DNA of 16,340 nucleotides from Opitutaceae bacterium (GCA_025352845.1 JANXSC010000160.1:1-16340); one strand, 5' to 3'; counted from the first letter of the stretch, positions 6,949 through 14,640 are shown. Program-made: numbers and translations. The notes: a model not told the origin generated them from the letters alone.

Positions 6949-7985
6949 AGCCGAATTTGCCAGCATGTAGGCCCGGCCGCTGGCCGGGCTGCCCGGTCAC
7001 CGCCCGGGCCTACAAAAAAAACGCGCGCACTGCGCTGCGCGAGTGCGCCATCCTCGCACTTACCGCCACCGCGCTTCACGCCGCGCAGCCCGCGCCGCCC
7101 GGCACACTTGGGCCGGAGACGGACGAACTTTTTCGCGCGGGCCGCGTGCTCTTCGATATTTTCGCGCCGGCTGAGGTGAAGGCGCAGTATGATTTTCCCA
7201 CGAAGGAAAAGTGGGACGCGCTCGTCGCGAAATTCCAGGGCGCGCTCGAGGGCGATTCCGTCGCGGACCTCGCCGACTGCGCGCGCGAGGGCCGGCAGGC
7301 GCTCGACGCGCTCCGCCTCGTGCCCGGCTACGAGGACCTCGCCGACTGGTTGGAGCAGCGTATCGACTCCTTCGAGGGCGCGCGCCAAACGCTCCCGCCG
7401 CCGCAGCCCCCGCCCAAGCGTCCCGGTCCGCCGCCGCCCGCGGTCTTTCAACCCGTGCCGCATTACCAGCTCTGGCTCGCCCGCGTGCAGTCGCGCCCCG
7501 CGCCCGCGCGCGCCGCCACGCTCATGCCGCGGCTGCGCGCCGCGTTCGCCGCCGAAGGTGTGCCGCCCGAGCTCGCGTGGATCGCGGAGGCGGAGAGCTC
7601 GCTCAATCCCGCCGCGCGCAGTCCCGTCGGCGCCAAGGGTCTGTTTCAATTCATGCCCGACACCGCGAAGGCGCTGGGCCTCTCGACGTTTCTGCCCGAC
7701 GACCGCACCGACCCGGAAAAATCCGCGCACGCCGCCGCGCGCTACCTGCGGCAGTTGCACGGCCGCTTTGGCAACTGGGCGCTCGTCCTCGCCGCCTACA
7801 ACGCCGGCGAAGGCCGCGTGAGTCGCACCCTCGCGCAACAAAAGGCGACGACCTACACCGCCATCGCCGAGAAACTCCCCGCCGAGACGCGCATGTATGT
7901 CCCCAAAGTCTGCGCCCTCATTGCGACCCGCGCGGGCGTCATCCCGGAAAGAATAGCGCCGCCCGGACGATTACCAAAAAACTAG
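6945..7985 (+). CDS. Lytic transglycosylase, SLT (GH23) family
   Basis: A 346-residue murein lytic transglycosylase that cleaves the MurNAc-GlcNAc bond of peptidoglycan. The C-terminal SLT domain (residues about 200-335) shows the catalytic motif AEAESSLNP (E217-S218), GAKGLFQFMP (about 230-239), LAAYNAGEGRV (about 283-293) and ETRMYVPKV. It lacks visible LysM repeats. A helical region and a proline-rich linker (about residues 147-170) precede the catalytic domain. The ATG at 6945 overlaps the previous stop (ATGA). An in-frame start 105 bp upstream lies inside the nucleotidase gene and is unlikely. Residues 8-24 are translated from a REP-like palindrome, followed by a signal-peptide core (ECAILALTATALHAAQP). 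No ATG, GTG or TTG occurs in frame between the palindrome and that core, so translation seems to pass through the repeat unless a CTG start is used. Confidence 0.85.
   Translation: MKPNLPACRPGRWPGCPVTARAYKKNARTALRECAILALTATALHAAQPAPPGTLGPETDELFRAGRVLFDIFAPAEVKAQYDFPTKEKWDALVAKFQGALEGDSVADLADCAREGRQALDALRLVPGYEDLADWLEQRIDSFEGARQTLPPPQPPPKRPGPPPPAVFQPVPHYQLWLARVQSRPAPARAATLMPRLRAAFAAEGVPPELAWIAEAESSLNPAARSPVGAKGLFQFMPDTAKALGLSTFLPDDRTDPEKSAHAAARYLRQLHGRFGNWALVLAAYNAGEGRVSRTLAQQKATTYTAIAEKLPAETRMYVPKVCALIATRAGVIPERIAPPGRLPKN
6966..7014. repeat. REP-like palindrome, copy 1
   Basis: A 23-bp left arm (6966-6988, beginning TGTAGGCCCGGCCGC) and a 23-bp right arm (6992-7014, ending CGGGCCTACA) pair at 20 of 23 positions around a 3-nt loop. 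The left arm is identical to 9408-9430 of copy 2. A run of A follows (7015-7020). It lies inside the N-terminal coding region of the transglycosylase. REP-type elements are usually intergenic and dispersed by a RAYT transposase; none is present in this window. Confidence 0.9.
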
Positions 7986-8000
7986 CTGGATAAAACAGGT

Positions 8001-8033
8001 TCGCCAGCGGGGGTATCGCGCGTTTGCTGGCGA
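8001..8033 (+). promoter_or_regulatory. Inverted repeat ending at the start codon of the TPR-like gene
   Basis: TCGCCAGC (8001-8008) and GCTGGCGA (8026-8033) are perfect 8-bp arms with a 17-nt GC-rich spacer. The right arm ends one base before the ATG at 8035. In mRNA it would mask the ribosome-binding region; as DNA it could be an operator. No Shine-Dalgarno site is visible. Chance is possible in GC-rich sequence. Confidence 0.35.
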
Positions 8034-8034
8034 C

Positions 8035-9444
8035 ATGGGATTCTTCAATCGCTTCTCCGGCAAGAAAACGGAGCCGGCACCAAATGGCGCGGTGATCCCG
8101 ACGGAGGCGTCCTTGGGATCGACTCCTACCTCAGCGGTGGCCGCTGCCGGAGTGGGGGTCAAACCCCGCCTCGCCGCCGCGCGCGAGAAGGTCGAGGCGA
8201 AGGATCTGCCAGCCGCGCTGGTCATCTACGAAGAAATCCTCGCGAGCGGCGCGGGTGACCGGGCGGATGTGCTGGTGGCGATCTCCGGCGACATGGGATC
8301 ACACGGGCATGTGGCGGAAATCGTCGATCTGATCGCGCCGCGCTATGATGCGGACCGGCACGGGCCGGCGACGGGGTTGAATTTGCTCCAGGCTTATCTC
8401 GCGCTCGGCAATACCGACGCGGCGCAGCACGTGCTCGACATCCTCTTCGCTCTTAACCGCCCCGAGCTGGAGGATCGGTTGCACGGGTTTTCCAACGCGA
8501 TCGCGGAGCTGCTCGCCGCGCCCGAACCAGCCTCCACCACACCGGCGGAGGGCATGCCGGGTGACGTGCCGAAGCTCGGGCTCATCACGATCAGCAAACC
8601 GATCTGGTTCTACGGCCTCGAACCGCTCGCGGCGCAGATTCTGCCGCCGAAGGAGGGGCGTTTGCGGCGGATCGCGTTTGCGCAGCTGGCCCTGCCGGGG
8701 CGCGCGGCCAATCCCACGGCAACCGATTCTGCGGTGAAGCCGGCCGACGAACTCGCGCGGCTGTCGCGCGGGTTGCCGCTGTGGTTGGCGGAGACATTTT
8801 ATTTCTCACCGTCCTATGCGCCCGTCGCCGCGATCGCGCTCATGAGTGCGGCGGGGATGGAGAGCAGGCTCGTGGATTTCGGCGCGGAGTGGTCGGTCGA
8901 AAATCTCCGGCAGCTCGTGGACACGACCGAGGGCGGGCTCGACTACATCGTGAGCGGCGCGCTGCGCGTTGTGGCGGGCGACTACGAGGTGCGGTTGCGC
9001 GTGTGGGAGGTGAAATCATTTCGCGAGCGGAAGACCTTCAGCGCGCGCTGGACGCCAGGCACGGCCGACGAGGCGCTCGGCAAACTGCACGCCGACGTGC
9101 GCGCCTACATGGAGTGGTCGCCCGCGAGCGCAGCCTTCGCCTACACGGTGCCCACCCAGCCGCGCGCGTGGCTCGATACGCTGGACGTGTCGTTGGGATT
9201 TTTTCTCGTTGATAAAAACGTGCTACCGCTTGGGCAGCTGCCGCTGATCGAACCGGATATCAAGGCGGTCGCCGCGCGGGCCGCGTCCGGCGAAGCGGCG
9301 TCGCTGGCGTTTCTCACGCTGCGCGCGCGTGCGGCGAAACTCGGCGTAACAGCAACGGCGGAAACCGAGCTCGCGCGCTCGCCCTTGGCGCATGAAGCGA
9401 TGTCCGTTGTAGGCCCGGCCGCTGGCCGGGTTCCGGGCGCGTGA
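8035..9444 (+). CDS. TPR-like protein of unknown function
   Basis: A 469-residue protein with no signal peptide, so probably cytoplasmic. I do not recognise a named family. Residues 1-46 are a flexible leader (MGFFNRFSGKK, then a low-complexity Pro/Thr/Ala/Gly stretch encoded by a palindromic segment). Residues about 47-140 look like helical TPR-type repeats (LPAALVIYEEILASG, LLQAYLALGNTDAAQHVLDIL). The middle (about 185-300) contains a GLITISKPIWFYG segment. Residues about 300-365 (YIVSGALRVVAGDYEVRLRVWEV) have the alternating beta pattern of TolB-N/CsgG-like folds, which is suggestive only. The last nine residues and the stop codon come from REP copy 2, so the original C-terminus may have been replaced. 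It starts 49 bp after the transglycosylase stop and lies 40 bp before aroG. Confidence 0.75.
   Translation: MGFFNRFSGKKTEPAPNGAVIPTEASLGSTPTSAVAAAGVGVKPRLAAAREKVEAKDLPAALVIYEEILASGAGDRADVLVAISGDMGSHGHVAEIVDLIAPRYDADRHGPATGLNLLQAYLALGNTDAAQHVLDILFALNRPELEDRLHGFSNAIAELLAAPEPASTTPAEGMPGDVPKLGLITISKPIWFYGLEPLAAQILPPKEGRLRRIAFAQLALPGRAANPTATDSAVKPADELARLSRGLPLWLAETFYFSPSYAPVAAIALMSAAGMESRLVDFGAEWSVENLRQLVDTTEGGLDYIVSGALRVVAGDYEVRLRVWEVKSFRERKTFSARWTPGTADEALGKLHADVRAYMEWSPASAAFAYTVPTQPRAWLDTLDVSLGFFLVDKNVLPLGQLPLIEPDIKAVAARAASGEAASLAFLTLRARAAKLGVTATAETELARSPLAHEAMSVVGPAAGRVPGA
8094..8153. repeat. Palindrome-rich segment inside coding sequence
   Basis: Three nested or adjacent inverted repeats occur within 60 bp: GATCCC/GGGATC (8094-8099, 8115-8120), ACTCC/GGAGT (8122-8126, 8149-8153), and CAGCGG-TGG-CCGCTG (8132-8146). 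They encode the low-complexity leader of the TPR-like protein (about residues 20-40). The density of symmetry and the lack of protein complexity suggest an inserted repeat element, but no second copy is present in this window. Confidence 0.4.
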
Positions 9445-9473
9445 CGTTGCCCGGCCAGCGGCCGGGCCTACAA
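9407..9473. repeat. REP-like palindrome, copy 2
   Basis: Perfect 24-bp inverted repeat: the left arm is 9407-9430 (starts TTGTAGGCCCGG), the right arm 9450-9473 (ends GGGCCTACAA), with a 19-nt spacer. The left arm matches copy 1 (6966-6988) exactly over 23 bp. The left arm encodes the last residues of the TPR-like protein (VVGPAAGRV) and the spacer contains its TGA stop (9442-9444). The right arm ends 11 bp before the aroG ATG, so the whole aroG leader is essentially this element. Confidence 0.95.
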
Positions 9474-9484
9474 CAAGCCAATCC

Positions 9485-10537
9485 ATGCATCCGCCCACCT
9501 CCGACCTGCGCATTCGCGCGACCAAGCCGTTGATCGCGCCCGCGACGCTCGAGGTGGAGCTGCCGTTGTTGGACGCGGGTGCGGAGCTGATTGCGCGCAC
9601 CCGGCGCGAGGTGGCGGCGATTGTCACGGGCGCGGACGACCGGCTGCTCGTCGTGGTGGGGCCGTGCTCGATTCATGATCCGGCGGCGGCGGTGGAGTAT
9701 GCGGGGCGGTTGCACGAAGTGGCGGTGATGCACGCGCGCGATTTGCTAGTGGTAATGCGGGTCTATTTTGAAAAACCGCGCACGGTCGTCGGATGGAAGG
9801 GCCTGATCAACGATCCAGGGCGCGATGGCAGTTTTCAGATCGGCGCCGGGCTGCGGCTGGCGCGCCAGGTGATGCTCGATGTCGTCGGGCTCGGGCTGCC
9901 GGTGGCGACGGAATTTTTGGACACGACGCTCGGGCAGTATTACGCGGACCTCGTGTCGTGGGGCGCGATCGGCGCGCGCACGGTGGAGAGCCAGGTGCAT
10001 CGCGAGCTGGCGTCGGGGCTTTCGATGCCGGTGGGTTTCAAGAATCGCACCGATGGCGACGTGCAGGTGGCGATCGACGCGATCCGCTCGGCGCGGCACC
10101 CGCATTGGTTTCCGTCGCTCACGCGCGACGGCGCGCCCGCCGTGATGGGCACGACGGGCAACGAGCATACGCATCTCGTGCTGCGCGGCGGGACGGCCGG
10201 GCCGAATTTCTCCGCCGCGCACGTGCGCGCCGCCGGCGAGCTGTTGCGAAAAAATGATCTCCCGCCGCACGTGATGGTCGATTGCTCGCACGCCAACAGC
10301 GGCAAGGTCGCCTCGCGCCAATCCATCGTCGCCGCCGATCTCGCCGGGCAAATCGCGGGCGGCGATCGCATGATCGCGGCGGTGATGCTCGAGAGCAATC
10401 TGCTCGGCGGCGCGCAGGATTATCAGGCGAGGCCGCTCGTGCCGGGTCGCAGCGTCACCGACGCCTGCCTCGCGTGGGAGCAGACGCCGCCGGTGCTGGC
10501 GACGCTGGCGGCGGCGGCGAAGGCGCGGCGTGGATAG
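9485..10537 (+). CDS. aroG: Class I 3-deoxy-7-phosphoheptulonate (DAHP) synthase
   Basis: A 350-residue enzyme that condenses phosphoenolpyruvate and erythrose 4-phosphate, the first step of the shikimate pathway. It has the same length as E. coli AroG and matches it throughout: DDRLLVVVGPCSIHD (metal-binding C61), MRVYFEKPRTVVGWKGLIND, SWGAIGARTVESQVHRELASG, GFKNRTDG, LRGG, VDCSHANSGK, QIAGGDRMI and a C-terminal KARRG. The N-terminal arm (DLRIRATKPLIAP) that forms part of the allosteric site in the AroF/G/H group is retained. Which amino acid inhibits it cannot be read from the sequence, so aroG is a family label. No other aromatic-pathway gene is adjacent. The leader is a REP palindrome, without an obvious Shine-Dalgarno site, and may influence expression. 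Confidence 0.96.
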   Translation: MHPPTSDLRIRATKPLIAPATLEVELPLLDAGAELIARTRREVAAIVTGADDRLLVVVGPCSIHDPAAAVEYAGRLHEVAVMHARDLLVVMRVYFEKPRTVVGWKGLINDPGRDGSFQIGAGLRLARQVMLDVVGLGLPVATEFLDTTLGQYYADLVSWGAIGARTVESQVHRELASGLSMPVGFKNRTDGDVQVAIDAIRSARHPHWFPSLTRDGAPAVMGTTGNEHTHLVLRGGTAGPNFSAAHVRAAGELLRKNDLPPHVMVDCSHANSGKVASRQSIVAADLAGQIAGGDRMIAAVMLESNLLGGAQDYQARPLVPGRSVTDACLAWEQTPPVLATLAAAAKARRG

Positions 10538-10555
10538 GGTTGCGACAACACCCGC

Positions 10556-13297
10556 CTACTTCGCCCGGAACAACTCGCTCTGCACGATGCCGTGCACGAG
10601 CGAGCGCACGCCGTAGTCGCGCGCCTTTGCGTCGCCCACGATTTTATCGATCTCGGCGCGGTCGCTGAAACGCACCGGCGCGCCGGTGGCGTAGATGGCG
10701 AGTTGTTGCGCGAGGTTGCGCGCAACCAGTGGCTCGCGGTCGAGGAGCAGGCGTTTGAATTCGCGGATGTCGGCAAAGGGCCGGCCGTCGGGCAGCTCGC
10801 CTGCGGCGTCGACGGGCAGGCCGTAGTGGAATTCGAAGGGCTGGCCGTTTTTCCCGAGGCCTTTTTCCGCCGGCTTGTCCTCCGCGACGCCGCGGTAGCG
10901 ATCGCGCCACGCGCCCATCACGTCGAAACTTTCGAGGGCGAAGCCGGCGGGATCCATTTTGCGGTGGCAGACAGCGCAGCTTTTGTCAGCCCGATGTTGG
11001 TCGAGTTGCTGGCGGATCGTGACGGCGCCGCGGATGTCGGGCTCGACAGCGGGCACGGCGGCGGGTGGCGGTGGAATTTCGAGGCCGAGGATGCGCTCGA
11101 CGATCCATTTGCCGCGGAGCACGGGCGAGGTCGTGGTGCCGTTGGCGGTGATTTTGAGGATGCTCGCCTGTGTCATGATGCCGCCGCGCGGGCTGTCGGC
11201 GGGCAGCGCCACGCGCCGCATGGCGGCACCGGCCACCCCCGGCACGCCGTAGTGCACGGCGAGGCGCTCGTTGAGAAAGGTGAAATCCGACTGCACGAGA
11301 TTGCGCGCGGGCAGATCGCGGCGGAGCAGCTCGGTGAAGAAGAGCTGCGTCTCCAATTGCGCGGCCTCGGTGAGCGCGTCGTCGAGGTAGTAGTCGTTGT
11401 AAAGCGAGGTCGAGGGCGTGGAGTCCTCCATCTTCCGCAGGTCGATCCAGTAATCGAGAAACGCCTCGACGAACCGGTGTGACTTCGGATCCGCGAGCAT
11501 CCGCTCGGTCTCGGCGCGGAGCACATCGGGCCGGCGCAGTTCGCCGCGCGCGGCGCGGGCGCGGAGCGCGGCGTCGGGCTCCGAATTCCAGACGAAGAGC
11601 GCGAGCCGCGTGGCGAGCGCGTGGTCGTCGAGCAGGCCCGGATGCTCGTCGAGAAACACAAACGCCGGCGAGGCGAGCACCGCTGTGTAGCACGCGATCA
11701 TGGCTTCGGTGAAACTCAGCCCGGCCCGCGTGCGGTCGTCGAAGAGCGCAAGGAAACGAGCGGCGTCGGCCTCGGTCGTCGGGCGGCGATAGGCGCGCGC
11801 GACAAAATTTTTCAGCAGGCGCGCGGCGTCGGCGCGGGGATTTTTCGAGACGACCTCCATCATCGTTTCCTCGATCGGCACGACACGCTGCCCGGCGTTG
11901 CGGCCGGTGTCACGGCGCTCACCGCGCGGCACGTGTGGCACCGCGACACCGCCCTGGCCTGCGGCGACCTTGCGCAACGGCAGATCGCCGAAGAGGAGCC
12001 GGTAGCCGGCGGCGGTCTGCTCGTCGTAGAGCGGGCCCTCGATCTCCATCCAGCGAAACGCCACGGCCGGCGCGCCCTCGGGCGTCATGAGCGGGTTGCG
12101 GAAATTGTTCGGGCGCGAGCGGTAGAGCCGCGAGGCATCGGGCACGAGCGTCTCGTTGGCGAGCAGCCACACCTCGCCGAGATCCGCGACGGTCGGCTGC
12201 GGCGTGAGATCGAATTCGCCGACGCGGCGGTTGAGCACGCCGTTGCGCGTGTAAACGGTGATCGATTCGTCGCGCCGGCCGGGCTGCGGGTGGTCGTAGT
12301 CGCCGACGTGTGGGTTGGGCGGGCGCGGCGTTCCTTTCTTGTCGTTCTCGCCCTTGAAACTCATCTGGATTCCGCCGGCTGGCACCCAGAGCGTGTAGCC
12401 GCTGAAACGCACGCGATAGCGGCCCGCGACGGGCGCGCGAAAACCATCCCAGCGGTAGGTGAAGCCCGTGACGTAGTTGCTTGAGACCCAGCCGATCGCC
12501 TCGTCGTCGCGGTGCTTGGGATCGGTGAGCGGGGCGCGCAGCCAGCGCACCTCGGGCTGCGCGGTGGCGAGCCCGAGCACGGGAAACGTCATGCGGTCGG
12601 CCGAGCTGTTGAAAATGTTGCCGGTAAACTTGCCCGTGAGCGTGCGCTGGTCGCGCGCGTAGTGGCGCACCGTGGTCGTGGGCGGGCGCTCGGCCTGCAC
12701 GCTCATCGCCTGCCGGATCGCGTAGTCGGCGGCCGTCATGTATCGCGCGAGGTGGACGTGCGAGACATCGAGCGCCTCGCCGATTTTGTTGTAGTGGTGC
12801 GCCTCGCCATCGTCGGGAAACTGCCCGCGCACCTGCAGCCACGGCGCGGCGAAAAGATCGCGGAGGGTGTTTTCGTATTCGTAGCCGTTGAGCCGGCGGC
12901 GCGTGGCGCGGCCCTCGCGGGCGGCGATCTCCTGCTCGTGCGCGGTGAGCGTGCGCGCGATTTCGCCCATGGACGCCGCGAGGTCGGCCGCGGCGGGGCG
13001 CGGTTTTTTCGCGGGTGGCATCTCGCCCGCCTCGAGGCGATCATGGACCTTCACCCACTTTTGGAAATTCGCGGCATCGTCTGGCTTGAACGCGAGCGCC
13101 GTGAGATCGAGGCCGGCTTCCTTGTCGGTGTCGTTGTGACAGCTCGCGCAGTGCTGCTCGATGAACGCAGGCGCGAGCGGTGGCACGGCGGCATGCAACA
13201 GGGATGCGCTGCTCAGCAGCATCGCGAACCAGTGGCACGGGCGTCCCGCCCGTGATGTTTCCGGCACACGCCCGTGCCACTCGCACACTGCGCTCAT
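10556..13297 (-). CDS. DUF1592/DUF1588/DUF1585 family cytochrome-like secreted protein
   Basis: A 913-residue protein with the planctomycete/verrucomicrobial domain chain: a PSCyt1-type haem motif CASCH (residues 50-54), DUF1587 (about 132-198, RRLNGYEYENTLRDLF), a beta-rich insert (about 260-390), DUF1595 (about 490-550), DUF1592 (about 560-690), DUF1588 ending with a second haem motif CAVCH (774-778), and DUF1585 at the C-terminus. It is predicted to be exported and to bind c-type haem; the biochemical role of the family is unknown to me. The ATG at 13297 overlaps the DUF1552 stop by 4 bp. A second in-frame ATG at 13222 gives a better signal peptide (MLLSSASLLHAAVPP) and leaves out residues 6-22, which are translated palindrome; I consider 13222 the more likely functional start. 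It ends 18 bp from the aroG stop. Confidence 0.9.
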   Translation of the reverse strand: MSAVCEWHGRVPETSRAGRPCHWFAMLLSSASLLHAAVPPLAPAFIEQHCASCHNDTDKEAGLDLTALAFKPDDAANFQKWVKVHDRLEAGEMPPAKKPRPAAADLAASMGEIARTLTAHEQEIAAREGRATRRRLNGYEYENTLRDLFAAPWLQVRGQFPDDGEAHHYNKIGEALDVSHVHLARYMTAADYAIRQAMSVQAERPPTTTVRHYARDQRTLTGKFTGNIFNSSADRMTFPVLGLATAQPEVRWLRAPLTDPKHRDDEAIGWVSSNYVTGFTYRWDGFRAPVAGRYRVRFSGYTLWVPAGGIQMSFKGENDKKGTPRPPNPHVGDYDHPQPGRRDESITVYTRNGVLNRRVGEFDLTPQPTVADLGEVWLLANETLVPDASRLYRSRPNNFRNPLMTPEGAPAVAFRWMEIEGPLYDEQTAAGYRLLFGDLPLRKVAAGQGGVAVPHVPRGERRDTGRNAGQRVVPIEETMMEVVSKNPRADAARLLKNFVARAYRRPTTEADAARFLALFDDRTRAGLSFTEAMIACYTAVLASPAFVFLDEHPGLLDDHALATRLALFVWNSEPDAALRARAARGELRRPDVLRAETERMLADPKSHRFVEAFLDYWIDLRKMEDSTPSTSLYNDYYLDDALTEAAQLETQLFFTELLRRDLPARNLVQSDFTFLNERLAVHYGVPGVAGAAMRRVALPADSPRGGIMTQASILKITANGTTTSPVLRGKWIVERILGLEIPPPPAAVPAVEPDIRGAVTIRQQLDQHRADKSCAVCHRKMDPAGFALESFDVMGAWRDRYRGVAEDKPAEKGLGKNGQPFEFHYGLPVDAAGELPDGRPFADIREFKRLLLDREPLVARNLAQQLAIYATGAPVRFSDRAEIDKIVGDAKARDYGVRSLVHGIVQSELFRAK
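13231..13281. repeat. Palindromic repeat of a second family
   Basis: Perfect 14-bp arms (AGTGGCACGGGCGT at 13231-13244, its complement at 13268-13281) enclose a second hairpin CACGGGCG-TCC-CGCCCGTG (13236-13254), so two alternative structures are possible. The sequence is unrelated to the TGTAGGCC family at 6966 and 9407. It lies between the two candidate start codons of the DUF1592-type gene. Confidence 0.9.
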
Positions 13298-14640
13298 GCC
13301 AGCTCCAATCCGCGCATCGGGCCGGTCGAGGAGGCGAAGCGATCTTCCTCGATGCCCAGGCGCTGGAGCATCGAGACGTAGAGATTCGGCAGCGGATAAT
13401 TCTGCGTCTTGCTGAATCCGAGGTGCTGGCCGTGCTTGAATCCGCCGCCGGCAAAAATCACCGGCATGTTGGTGCAGACGTGCTGGTTCGCGTCGCCGAA
13501 GTTGGAGCCGTAGAGCACCATCGTGCGGTCGAGCATCGACTCTTCGGCCTCGCGCACGGCCTTGAGATCGGCGAGGAGGCCGGCGAGCAGCTGCATGTGG
13601 AGCTCGTCGATCGTCTTCAGTTGCGAGCGCTTTGTCTCGGATTTTCCGTGGTGCGAGAGGTTGTGGTAGCCGTCGGTGATCTTCACGTCGGGGATTTCGA
13701 GGACGGGCGTGGAGACACTATCGAGCATCAGCGTGACGGCGCGCGTGGAGTCGGTCTCGAACGCGAGCCGCGCGAGATCATACATCACCTTCACTTTTTC
13801 CATGTAGGCCGCCGGGCTCGCGGGATCGACGGGCACGGGCGCCTTCACGACGGGCTTCGGATGGCGCTCCCAACCCTGCGACGCCTGCAACCGCCCCTCG
13901 AGATCGCGCACGCTCGTGAAATATTGATCGAGCCGGTCGCGATCGCGCGCAGTTACGCCGCGCTGGAGCTCCTTCGCCTGGTCGGCGACGGTGTCGAGGA
14001 TGCTGCGGCCCGTGTCGAGCCGGCGCACCTGCGCCTCGACCTGTGCGGGCGAGCCCTGGAGGAAAAGTTGTTTGAAGACCTCCGCCGCCTTGTCCTCGGG
14101 CGGAATCGCGACGCCCGTGCCCGTCCACGATAGGCTGCGCGTGCGGGTGTTTACGGCGAGCGTGAGCGACGGGAAGCGCGTGAGCGTGCCGAGACGCTCG
14201 GCGATGTGCTGGTCGAGCGAGATCGTGTTCCGAAATGAACTGCTGCCCGGATGCGGTGCTGCGGTCAGGAAGCAAACGTCCGCCGGGTGGCCGCCATCGA
14301 CGTTGGGATGCGAGACGCCGCTGAACACCGTGAAATCGCCGCGGTGCGCCTGCAGTTTCTCGAGATACGGTGACGCCTGGTAGCCGCGCCCCGCACCCGT
14401 TGGAAAAAACTGATCCCCGAGCAGCCCGAGATTGTTGCAGATGGCGAACATCCGGCGCGGCTTCGCGCCCGGCGCGAGCGGGGACGAGGGCAGGGCCGCG
14501 CGCGCGAAGCCCGGCAGCATCGACTCGAGAAACGGCAGCGAGAGCGCGATGCCCGTGCCGCGCAGAAATTGGCGGCGCGAGAGCGGCCGCCGCGTCGAGA
14601 CATAGGGGGCGAAACCGCGGGGTGACGGGAGGAAATTCAT
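13294..14640 (-). CDS. DUF1552 family Tat-exported protein
   Basis: A 448-residue protein. The start at 14640 is chosen because it places a twin-arginine signal SRRQFLRG (residues 21-28) and hydrophobic core IALSLPFLESMLP near the N-terminus; the frame stays open upstream to 15096, but that extension is low-complexity and runs antisense into the divergent gene. The body fits DUF1552 by the conserved RMFAICNNLGLL start, SGVSHPNVDGGHPADVCFLT, SLDQHIAERLG, ITDGYHNLSHHG and VLYGSNFGDANQH. DUF1552 belongs near DUF1501-type, sulfatase/alkaline-phosphatase-like proteins, but function is unproven. It is followed by the DUF1592-type gene with a 4-bp overlap, so the two are probably co-translated and act together in the envelope. 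Confidence 0.92.
   Translation of the reverse strand: MNFLPSPRGFAPYVSTRRPLSRRQFLRGTGIALSLPFLESMLPGFARAALPSSPLAPGAKPRRMFAICNNLGLLGDQFFPTGAGRGYQASPYLEKLQAHRGDFTVFSGVSHPNVDGGHPADVCFLTAAPHPGSSSFRNTISLDQHIAERLGTLTRFPSLTLAVNTRTRSLSWTGTGVAIPPEDKAAEVFKQLFLQGSPAQVEAQVRRLDTGRSILDTVADQAKELQRGVTARDRDRLDQYFTSVRDLEGRLQASQGWERHPKPVVKAPVPVDPASPAAYMEKVKVMYDLARLAFETDSTRAVTLMLDSVSTPVLEIPDVKITDGYHNLSHHGKSETKRSQLKTIDELHMQLLAGLLADLKAVREAEESMLDRTMVLYGSNFGDANQHVCTNMPVIFAGGGFKHGQHLGFSKTQNYPLPNLYVSMLQRLGIEEDRFASSTGPMRGLELA

Noticed and set aside
6966..9473. Two REP copies considered as the ends of a composite mobile element.
   Set aside because: The genes between them are ordinary chromosomal types, no transposase is present, and each copy is itself a complete palindrome.
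10592..12484. Long plus-strand open frames (10592-11482, 11621-12484) opposite the DUF1592-type gene.
   Set aside because: They mirror the codon structure of the real minus-strand gene, whose haem and DUF motifs are clear.
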